Shown: in pieces, positions 1 to 5,021 of the stretch
How positions within the stretch are numbered: the stretch's first letter is position 1
Layout of the letters: each line of letters starts with the position of its first letter
NCBI GenBank assembly: GCA_031259875.1
Contig: JAIRKW010000048.1
Coordinates: 1 to 6,186, forward strand
Direction of reading: 5' to 3'
Length of the DNA: 6,186 nucleotides
DNA from: Campylobacteraceae bacterium
GTDB taxonomy: Bacteria > Campylobacterota > Campylobacteria > Campylobacterales > Campylobacteraceae
Position numbers and translations under genes: made by a program
Notes under the pieces: generated by a model
The model's database searches: none
Told to the model about the DNA's origin: nothing
Seen by the model: the letters and a program-made list of their open reading frames with translations, nothing else

Positions 1-171
1 GAGGGTATATTTACGCCAAAACTCATAAAAATACTCGGCGAATCGGGCGGATTTACCGCCGTAAGCGGTCTAAATGAAAATGAGAGCGTCGTAGAGACAG
101 GGTTATTTTTGATAGATTCTGAAGCTGATATTAGAGGTGCGCTTGAGAAGATGAGAAAAAAGAGTGATTAG
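1..171 (+). CDS. cusB: CusB-type efflux RND periplasmic adaptor, C-terminal 56 residues (5' end outside window)
   Basis: Frame 1 is open from the first base to a TAG at 169-171. The peptide contains TAVSGLNENESVVETGLFLI followed by DSEADIRGALEKMR. This matches the C-terminal membrane-proximal segment of CusB-family membrane fusion proteins, where E. coli CusB also has a VV-SGLFLIDSEA...GALERMR type ending. The family links the CusA pump to the outer-membrane channel CusC and passes Cu(I)/Ag(I) to CusA in the periplasm. Only the tail is visible, so signal peptide, hairpin and metal-binding methionines cannot be checked. The stop codon lies inside a GTGATTAG string that resembles the GTGATTGAA start of cusA, so the downstream repeats begin exactly at the end of this gene. 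The cusA gene 1 kb downstream makes the family assignment secure. Confidence 0.85.
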   Translation, partial: EGIFTPKLIKILGESGGFTAVSGLNENESVVETGLFLIDSEADIRGALEKMRKKSD

Positions 172-328
172 ATATATAAAAAACTGTTTTAGGGTACTTT
201 TTCCAACTGCTTTTCAAGCGATAATTAAACGCACTGTCAAATTTTACATATTGGAAGTTCGAGTTTGGTCTGTGAAAACAAGCGTAAACATAGCAGCTAA
301 AACTCTCATAAAAAAATGTATTTTTTGA
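164..328 (+). CDS. Possible small ORF 1 of the relay (54 aa), cusA N-terminus-like
   Basis: A GTG at 164 overlaps the last 8 bases of cusB and opens a frame to TGA at 326-328. The peptide starts MIRYIKNCFRVLF, reminiscent of CusA MIEYIIKASIKNRFLVI. It later contains RVWSVKTS, matching GVWSVRNT, and then AAKTLIKKCIF, matching IIKASIKNRFL, so about two and a half decayed units are read in one frame. No convincing Shine-Dalgarno sequence precedes the GTG, so any translation would depend on ribosomes finishing cusB. It may be only a remnant. No function can be assigned. Confidence 0.25.
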   Translation: MIRYIKNCFRVLFPTAFQAIIKRTVKFYILEVRVWSVKTSVNIAAKTLIKKCIF

Positions 329-341
329 ACGTTTTAGAAAT

Positions 342-575
342 TTGGAAGTTTGCCTTTTTTCAAGCAAGGCGGTCATAACTTCTGCTTTTCAAGTTTGGAC
401 TGTGAAAATATATGTGAGTCAAGCAGTGATTGAATATATCGTCAAAGTTTCGACAAAAATATGTTTGATTTTTTTGAGCTTGAAAATTTGCCGATATGTT
501 TTTTTAAAAGGCAATCAAGCAATGAAAGTTTCTGCAAAAACAGCTTCAAATACGGATATAGGAGTTAGGCAGTGA
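342..575 (+). CDS. Possible small ORF 2 of the relay (77 aa, or 49 aa from GTG 425)
   Basis: The frame is open from 312 to TGA at 573-575. It can start at TTG 342 or, more credibly, at GTG 425, which begins MIEYIVKVSTKICLIFLS. That is nearly the CusA N-terminus with the NRFLVI segment missing. A weak GTGAG lies at 414-418. After the anchor-like stretch the frame reads through the 118-bp block as far as DIGVRQ. Its stop overlaps the next start in a GTGA string at 572-575. A second short frame, ATG 316 to TAA 378, encodes YFLNVLEIWKF, another anchor remnant, and also bridges the gap after ORF 1. A truncated copy of cusA that may or may not be translated; peptide function unknown. Confidence 0.3.
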   Translation: MEVCLFSSKAVITSAFQVWTVKIYVSQAVIEYIVKVSTKICLIFLSLKICRYVFLKGNQAMKVSAKTASNTDIGVRQ

Positions 576-583
576 TTGAATAC
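466..583 (+). repeat. 118-bp direct repeat, upstream copy
   Basis: This block matches 1075-1192 at 116 of 118 positions. The two differences are C479/T1088 and C541/T1150. It starts in a T-run, includes the GGATATAGGAGTTAGGCA ribosome-binding region and ends 12 bases into a GTGATTGAATAC start at 572. It is much better preserved than any other pair of units, so it is either a recent duplication or has been homogenised by gene conversion. Confidence 0.95.
560..564 (+). promoter_or_regulatory. Duplicated cusA ribosome binding site before GTG 572
   Basis: AGGAG lies 7 nt before GTG 572, within the 118-bp repeat. It is identical in sequence and spacing to the cusA site, so it is a potential competing initiation site on the same mRNA. 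Confidence 0.65.
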
Positions 584-754
584 CTCGTAAAAAAAGCTTT
601 CATGGAAAACTGTTTTTGGATTTTTGCTTGCTCTGTGAAAATAAACAAGGAAATCAGACATATTATAAAAATATATTTTGTTTTTCGGATAAGGCAAAGT
701 TTTCACAAAAAACAACTTTTGCAAATACAGATAAGGAGTTCAAGTGATAACTAA
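572..754 (+). CDS. Possible small ORF 3 of the relay (60 aa), perfect copy of the cusA start site
   Basis: GTG 572 is preceded by AGGAG at 560-564 with 7-nt spacing, base for base the same initiation site as cusA at 1181. It should therefore initiate as well as cusA does, if the mRNA context is similar. The peptide begins MIEYLVKKAFMENCF and then jumps to ACSVKI, matching VWSVRN, so the middle of the anchor is deleted. RHIIKIYFVF begins a second partial unit. It ends at TAA 752-754, inside the following ORF. Short, no long hydrophobic helix remaining, no recognisable function. It could be a leader ORF or simple debris. Confidence 0.35.
   Translation: MIEYLVKKAFMENCFWIFACSVKINKEIRHIIKIYFVFRIRQSFHKKQLLQIQIRSSSDN
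733..738 (+). promoter_or_regulatory. Ribosome binding site before GTG 744
   Basis: AAGGAG lies 5 nt before GTG 744. The flanking CAAATACAGATA and GAGTT show that it derives from the same source as the cusA upstream region (CAAATACGGATA). Confidence 0.55.
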
Positions 755-1001
755 AGCTTTCATAAAAATATATCTGGTTTTTTTGAATATTTTGGGGGCT
801 TGGAGGTTTACCGACAAACTTTTTCAAACAGGGCAGTCAGGCGACGATAAATATATTATAAAAGCTTCTATTTTTCAAGATTGGTTTATGAAAACAGGTA
901 AGAAAACTAGGCATATTATAAAAATGCTTTTGGTTTTTTTGAATATTTTAGAGGTGAAATCTGCTAATAGACTTTTAAACTATAAAGGGTTTGAGAGATG
1001 A
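744..1001 (+). CDS. Possible small ORF 4 of the relay (85 aa)
   Basis: GTG 744 has a strong AAGGAG at 733-738 with 5-nt spacing and overlaps the end of ORF 3 by 11 bp. The peptide begins MITKAFIKIYLVFLNILGAW, clearly the CusA anchor KASIKNR...LIFLSVFGVW with a short deletion. Two further partial units follow: DKYIIKASIFQDWFMK and RHIIKMLLVFLNIL. It ends in an ATGA overlap with ORF 5 at 998-1001. The hydrophobic LVFLNIL segments could insert into the membrane, but no function is known. Confidence 0.35.
   Translation: MITKAFIKIYLVFLNILGAWRFTDKLFQTGQSGDDKYIIKASIFQDWFMKTGKKTRHIIKMLLVFLNILEVKSANRLLNYKGFER
776..793 (+). repeat. 18-bp exact repeat within array, first copy
   Basis: GGTTTTTTTGAATATTTT occurs here and, identically, at 932-949. 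In both places the surrounding frame encodes LVFLNIL, corresponding to LIFLSVF in CusA. The pair lies in neighbouring array units, 156 bp apart. Confidence 0.85.
932..949 (+). repeat. 18-bp exact repeat within array, second copy
   Basis: Identical to 776-793. The preceding CATATTATAAAAAT at 912-925 is itself an exact repeat of 659-672, so this part of the array appears to be a mosaic of neighbouring units. Confidence 0.85.
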
Positions 1002-1177
1002 ACAGATGTATCATTTTTGCTTTTCAAGTTTGGTTTGCGAAAATAAACAAAAAAATCAAACGCATTATCATATCTGATTTTTTTGAGTTTGAAAATTTGC
1101 CGATATGTTTTTTTAAAAGGCAATCAAGCAATGAAAGTTTCTGCAAAAATAGCTTCAAATACGGATATAGGAGTTAG
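998..1177 (+). CDS. Possible small ORF 5 of the relay (59 aa), ends 3 bp before cusA
   Basis: ATG 998 overlaps the ORF 4 stop (ATGA) and is preceded by AAAGGG at 984-989. The frame stays open through 59 codons to TAG 1175-1177, leaving only GCA before the cusA GTG. It begins MNRCIIFAFQVWFAKINKK, where QVWFAKI echoes CusA VWSVRN. It then passes through the downstream 118-bp block in a different phase from ORF 2, giving an unrelated peptide ending YGYRS. The shared DNA thus encodes two different peptides, so peptide sequence is not what is conserved. Function, if any, is probably positional. Confidence 0.25.
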   Translation: MNRCIIFAFQVWFAKINKKIKRIIISDFFEFENLPICFFKRQSSNESFCKNSFKYGYRS

Positions 1178-1192
1178 GCAGTGATTGAATAC
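1075..1192 (+). repeat. 118-bp direct repeat, downstream copy spanning the cusA start
   Basis: This is the partner of 466-583, exactly 609 bp downstream. It contains the functional cusA ribosome binding site and first four codons. Homology stops after the TAC codon: the upstream copy continues CTCGTAAAA while cusA continues ATCATCAAA. Recombination between the two blocks would delete 609 bp and leave cusA with an intact RBS and coding sequence. Confidence 0.95.
1169..1173 (+). promoter_or_regulatory. cusA ribosome binding site
   Basis: AGGAG lies 7 nt before GTG 1181. With the MIEYIIKASIKNRF beginning, which fits the E. coli CusA start MIEWIIRRSVANRF, it fixes the GTG as the true start. Confidence 0.85.
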
Positions 1193-4100
1193 ATCATCAA
1201 AGCTTCCATAAAAAACCGTTTTTTGGTGATTATATGTTTGATTTTTTTGAGTGTTTTTGGTGTCTGGTCTGTCAGAAATACTCCTATTGACGCGCTTCCT
1301 GACTTATCGGACGTACAGGTTATCGTACGCACAAGCTACCCTTCCCAATCCCCGCAAATTGTGGAAGCTCAGATAACCTACCCTCTTTCAACTCTTCTGC
1401 TCTCCGTTCCGGGAGCAAAAACTGTCAGAGGCTTTTCGTCGTTTGGGGAGTCTTTTATCTACGTCATTTTCGAAGACGGCACAGATTTGTATTGGGCAAG
1501 GTCACGTGTTTTGGAGTATTTGAGTCAAGCTAAACTTCCCGAAGGAGTCACGCCCCAAATCGGACCTGACGCCACAGGAATAGGCTGGATATACGAATAT
1601 GTTTTGATAGATAAGACAAACCGTTACGATTTGGCGGAGCTTAGAAGCCTGCAGGATTGGTTTTTAAAGTTTGAACTTAAAACTATTCCCGATGTTGCTG
1701 AAGTGGCATCCATAGGCGGCGTTGTAAAAGAGTATCAAATAGTCGCAGAGCCGCTGAAGTTAGTACAATACAATATAATGCTCTCCGATATCAAGCAAGC
1801 TCTTGATAAATCAAATCAAGAGATGGGAGGCTCCGTCATAGAGTTGGCAGAAGCTGAATATATGGTGCGCTCCAACGGATATTTAAGCTCTTTGGATGAT
1901 TTTAACAATATCGTTTTAAAAACAGATAAAAATGGAGTCGGCATATATCTTAAAGATGTCGCAAGAGTATCAATAGGCGCGCAGATGAGGCGCGGAGTGG
2001 GTGAATTTAACGGTGAAGGGGAGAGTGCAGGAGGTATCATACTTATCCGTTCCGGCAAAAATGCAAAAGAGGTCATATCAGCTGTAAAAGAGAAATTGGA
2101 GTCATTAAAATCAAGCCTGCCGGAAGGCGTAGAGATAGTAACGGTTTATGACAGAAGTGAACTTATAGACAGAGCCATTAACAATCTAACCTCAAAACTC
2201 ATCGAAGAGTTCATCATCATAGCGCTTGTGTGTATGCTGTTTTTATGGCATATACGCTCTGCATTTGCTGCTATCATATCACTGCCGCTTGGAGTTTTCG
2301 CCGCATTTATCATTATGTATTTTCAAGGCATAAATGCAAATATAATGTCTTTGGGCGGGATAGCCATCGCCATAGGAGCCATGGTGGATGCTGCTGTTGT
2401 CATGGTAGAAAACACCCATAAAAAATTAGAAAAACGCTCTTCTTCAAATCAAAACTCAAACGAACGCTGGGAACTCATAACGCAAGCTTCCATTGAAGTG
2501 GGGCCGGCTTTGTTTATAAGCCTGCTTATCATAACTTTGTCTTTTATCCCTATTTTTACGCTTGAAGGCGAAGAGGGAAGAATGTTTGCGCCGTTAGCGT
2601 TTACCAAAACATACTCGATGGCAGCGGCCGCCCTGCTTGCTATCACTGCGATTCCTATTTTTATGGGATACTGCATAAAAGGCAAAATTCCCAAAGAGAG
2701 TGAGAACCCATTAAACAACTTTCTTATCAAAGCCTACCGCCCTTTGCTGAACATAGTGCTTAAATACCCCAAAATTACGATACTTATAGCTTTGCTTGCA
2801 CTAGGTACTACAATCATACCGCTCAAGAAAATAGGCGGAGAGTTTTTGCCTCAAATAAATGAAGGGGATTTGCTGTATATGCCCTCGACTCTTCCTGGTA
2901 TCTCTTCTGCACAAGCCGCAAGACTGCTTCAAATAAGCGACAAGCTCATAAAAACACTGCCTGAAGTTGAGAGTGTGTTTGGCAAAGCAGGACGAGCGGA
3001 AAGTGTGACAGACCCTGCGCCCATGTCAATGATAGAGACAGTTATCAAGTTAAAACCCAAAAATGAGTGGCGCGAAGGCATGGATATAGAAAGAATAATA
3101 AAAGAGCTTGATGAGAGAGTGCGCCTTCCTGGTGTTGCAAATCTATGGGTATTTCCGATAAGAAGCCGCATAGACATGCTCTCAACTGGAGTTAAAAGCC
3201 CTATAGGTATCAAAATATCGGGTTCTAACTTGGAAGAGATAGATAAAACGGCAGTACAGATTCAAGAGATAAGTAAAAAGGTAGAAGGAGTGACCTCGGC
3301 GCTGGCTGAAAAACTAGTCGGCGGACGCTACATAGATATAGACATAAAAAGAGAGCAGATAAGCCGATACGCGATGAATATAGACGATGTTCAGCTTTTT
3401 GTCTCTTTGGCTATAGGCGGTGAAATAGTAGGAGAAAGTATCGAAGGAACAGCAAGATATCCTATAAATATACGCTATGCGCAAAGCTATCGAAACAGCG
3501 TGGAGACACTCAAAAAACTGCCCATCTTAACACCTATGGGACAGCAAATCACGCTTGGAGATATCGCAGATATCAAAATAACTTCGGGCACTCCAATGTT
3601 AAAAAGTGAAAATGCCCGCCCCGCAAGCTGGGTCTACATAGATGCAAGAGACAGAGACATGGTTTCTGTTGTTGAGGATTTGAAAACTCTAATAGCCAAA
3701 GAGGTCAAAAGCACAGGAGTCAGTATCTCATATACAGGACAGTTTGAGCTTTTGCAAAGAGCAAATGAAAAGCTGAAATTGATGGTGCCTTTCACGCTTG
3801 CTGTTATATTTGTCCTGCTCTATCTCGCATTTAGGCGTTTTAGCGAAACGCTTTTGATTATCTTTACTATACCATTCGCGCTTATCGGCGGATTTTGGTT
3901 TTTATACTTGATGGGATATAATTTTTCAGTAGCTGTAGGCACGGGATTTATCGCATTGGCAGGTCTTGCGGCGGAGTTTGGAGTAGTCATGCTCATATAT
4001 TTAAAACAGGCTGTCAAAAACCATCCGACATTAACAAAAACAGCGAGCGAAAAAGATTTGGACGAAGCTTTGCACCAAGGAGCAGTTTTGAGAGTGCGGC

Positions 4101-4306
4101 CTAAAGCTATGACTGTTACCGTCATCATAGCGGGACTTTTGCCTATTTTATTGGGACACGGCTCTGGCTCTGAAGTGATGAGCGCAATCGCCGCACCGAT
4201 GATAGGAGGAATGATAACAGCTCCACTTTTATCAATGTTTATCATACCTGCTGCTTATAAGCTTTTAAAAATAGCTGAAAAAAAATATAACCGAAACCTA
4301 AAATAG
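1181..4306 (+). CDS. cusA: CusA-type Cu(I)/Ag(I) efflux RND pump, inner-membrane transporter
   Basis: This 1041-residue protein is full length for the heavy-metal (HME) RND family and collinear with E. coli CusA. TM1 lies near residues 13-33, a large periplasmic porter domain follows, TM2-TM6 run at about 338-500, a second periplasmic loop follows, and TM8-TM12 run from about 867 to 1030. The HME signature GAMVDAAVVMVEN puts the proton-relay aspartate at D403. E932 (AAEFGVVML) and K975 (RVRPKAMT) fit the other relay residues, E939 and K984 in E. coli. The copper-coordinating methionines are kept at M567 (YMPSTLPG), M617 (PMSMIET) and M666 (RIDMLSTG), equivalent to E. coli M573, M623 and M672. 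That argues for monovalent Cu/Ag rather than the Zn/Co/Cd of CzcA. The start is GTG, with a good RBS and a family-like N-terminus. It would trimerise and work with the CusB upstream and a CusC outside the window. Its first ~35 codons are the source of the preceding repeat array, yet the gene itself is intact. Confidence 0.97.
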   Translation: MIEYIIKASIKNRFLVIICLIFLSVFGVWSVRNTPIDALPDLSDVQVIVRTSYPSQSPQIVEAQITYPLSTLLLSVPGAKTVRGFSSFGESFIYVIFEDGTDLYWARSRVLEYLSQAKLPEGVTPQIGPDATGIGWIYEYVLIDKTNRYDLAELRSLQDWFLKFELKTIPDVAEVASIGGVVKEYQIVAEPLKLVQYNIMLSDIKQALDKSNQEMGGSVIELAEAEYMVRSNGYLSSLDDFNNIVLKTDKNGVGIYLKDVARVSIGAQMRRGVGEFNGEGESAGGIILIRSGKNAKEVISAVKEKLESLKSSLPEGVEIVTVYDRSELIDRAINNLTSKLIEEFIIIALVCMLFLWHIRSAFAAIISLPLGVFAAFIIMYFQGINANIMSLGGIAIAIGAMVDAAVVMVENTHKKLEKRSSSNQNSNERWELITQASIEVGPALFISLLIITLSFIPIFTLEGEEGRMFAPLAFTKTYSMAAAALLAITAIPIFMGYCIKGKIPKESENPLNNFLIKAYRPLLNIVLKYPKITILIALLALGTTIIPLKKIGGEFLPQINEGDLLYMPSTLPGISSAQAARLLQISDKLIKTLPEVESVFGKAGRAESVTDPAPMSMIETVIKLKPKNEWREGMDIERIIKELDERVRLPGVANLWVFPIRSRIDMLSTGVKSPIGIKISGSNLEEIDKTAVQIQEISKKVEGVTSALAEKLVGGRYIDIDIKREQISRYAMNIDDVQLFVSLAIGGEIVGESIEGTARYPINIRYAQSYRNSVETLKKLPILTPMGQQITLGDIADIKITSGTPMLKSENARPASWVYIDARDRDMVSVVEDLKTLIAKEVKSTGVSISYTGQFELLQRANEKLKLMVPFTLAVIFVLLYLAFRRFSETLLIIFTIPFALIGGFWFLYLMGYNFSVAVGTGFIALAGLAAEFGVVMLIYLKQAVKNHPTLTKTASEKDLDEALHQGAVLRVRPKAMTVTVIIAGLLPILLGHGSGSEVMSAIAAPMIGGMITAPLLSMFIIPAAYKLLKIAEKKYNRNLK

Positions 4307-4319
4307 TTATTTATTTTAG

Positions 4320-4325
4320 TATAAT
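4320..4325 (+). promoter_or_regulatory. Possible -10 box of a cusRS promoter
   Basis: A perfect TATAAT sits in the 40-bp cusA-cusR gap, 21 bp before the start codon. No TTGACA-like -35 is present at the expected distance, only T-rich sequence, which is acceptable for Campylobacterota sigma-70 promoters. It could give the regulator basal expression independent of the efflux operon. Its position in AT-rich DNA means a chance match is possible. Confidence 0.4.
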
Positions 4326-4335
4326 TTGATGTTTT

Positions 4336-4340
4336 AAGGA
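4336..4340 (+). promoter_or_regulatory. Ribosome binding site of the response regulator
   Basis: AAGGA lies 6 nt before ATG 4347 and supports that start. Confidence 0.75.
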
Positions 4341-4346
4341 AGATTT

Positions 4347-5021
4347 ATGAAAATACTGATAGTAGAAGATGAGATAAAGCTCGGCAACTATTTAAAACAG
4401 GGCTTGAATGAAGCTGGTTTTGTTGTAGATACGGCGGTGGACGGATTGGACGGACAGCATTTAGCGCTTACTGAAAAGTATGATTTGATAATTTTGGACA
4501 TCATGCTGCCTTTTATTGATGGATTAAAACTCATACAAACAATCAGAGAAGAAAACATCGCCACACCGATTCTGCTTTTAAGCGCTTTGGATAAGACGCA
4601 AGATAAAGTCAAAGGGCTTGACACGGGAGCGGATGACTATCTTGCCAAGCCTTTTGATTTTGCTGAACTCTTGGCAAGAGTGCGAAGCCTGCTTCGGCGC
4701 AAAGGCAAAGAGATAAAACAGCCAAACATTGAGATAGGCGACTTGTCTGTGGATTTGATAAAAAGAGTCGTCAGCAGAAACGGAAAAAAGATAGATTTGA
4801 CAAATAAAGAGTTTTTACTGCTTGAATTTCTGCTCTCATACAAAGGCGAAGTGGTTACGAGGTCGCTGATAGCCTCAAATGTATGGGATATCAATTTTGA
4901 CAGCGACAGAAACGTAATCGATACTATGGTAAAAAGACTTAGAAGCAAGATAGACTGCGGATTTGAGAAAAAACTCATACACACCGTGCGCGGTATAGGA
5001 TATATCTTGGAATTAAGATGA
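4347..5021 (+). CDS. cusR: OmpR/PhoB-family response regulator, CusR-like
   Basis: This 224-residue two-domain regulator is the usual size for the family. The receiver domain (about 1-118) has the acidic pair E7/D8, phosphoacceptor D51 in LIILDIMLP, S79 in the LLLSA switch segment and K101 in the AKPF motif. The winged-helix DNA-binding domain (about 125-222) has LTNKEFLLLEFLL, the NVIDTMVKRLRSKID recognition-helix region and the final HTVRGIGYIL hairpin. Phosphorylation by the downstream kinase would activate DNA binding, probably at the cus operon promoter upstream of this window. No operator can be recognised within the window. In E. coli cusRS is divergent from cusCFBA; here it follows cusA on the same strand. 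Its stop overlaps the kinase start (ATGA), which indicates translational coupling. The metal specificity is inferred from the neighbouring cusA; the family itself is certain. Confidence 0.93.
   Translation: MKILIVEDEIKLGNYLKQGLNEAGFVVDTAVDGLDGQHLALTEKYDLIILDIMLPFIDGLKLIQTIREENIATPILLLSALDKTQDKVKGLDTGADDYLAKPFDFAELLARVRSLLRRKGKEIKQPNIEIGDLSVDLIKRVVSRNGKKIDLTNKEFLLLEFLLSYKGEVVTRSLIASNVWDINFDSDRNVIDTMVKRLRSKIDCGFEKKLIHTVRGIGYILELR

Larger units (their letters stand above)
172..1180 (+). repeat. Array of degenerate copies of the cusA 5' end (RBS plus first ~35 codons)
   Basis: The 1009-bp cusB-cusA gap is made of diverged, partly truncated copies of the sequence around the cusA start. Three hallmarks recur. 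First, a start-like GTGATTGAATA or an encoded EYIIK/RHIIK, near 164, 221, 425, 572, 656, 744, 850, 911 and 1059. Second, T-runs encoding LIFLS/LVFLN-like anchors, near 316, 462, 768, 918 and 1072. Third, TTTGGTCTGTGAAAA-like strings matching the VWSVRN codons of cusA, near 263, 391, 628, 878 and 1027. The last set is spaced at roughly 120-250 bp, which suggests a unit of about 120 bp. Real cusA residues 1-35 contain all three in order, and nothing beyond about codon 35 is found in the array. Divergence involves substitutions of all kinds plus indels. The array is visibly more AT-rich than cusA. No transposase, terminal inverted repeats or other known gene is seen in it. Confidence 0.85.

Noticed and set aside
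131..724. Minus-strand ORFs at 131-376 and 515-724
   Set aside because: They are reverse reads of the repeat units, which is why they share ESF/TVF-like motifs. They have no convincing RBS or family resemblance.
850..925. Internal cusA promoter from TATTATAAA-like strings in the array
   Set aside because: Such strings are frequent in DNA this AT-rich, recur as part of the repeats (they correspond to YIIK codons), and lack a supporting -35 element.
172..1180. CRISPR array
   Set aside because: Units vary in length and sequence and derive from a coding start. There is no constant short repeat with unique spacers and no cas gene.
172..1180. Insertion sequence or MITE between cusB and cusA
   Set aside because: No transposase, no terminal inverted repeats and no target-site duplication were found. 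The content is explained by copies of the cusA 5' end.
172..1192. Diversity-generating retroelement template/variable repeats
   Set aside because: Differences between copies include indels and all base types rather than adenine-directed substitutions, and no reverse transcriptase is present in the window.
1816..4245. Open frames on the minus strand and in other + frames inside cusA
   Set aside because: They are shadows of a highly conserved full-length transporter gene.
4307..4346. Terminator between cusA and cusR
   Set aside because: No stable GC-containing hairpin followed by a T-run is visible in the 40-bp gap.
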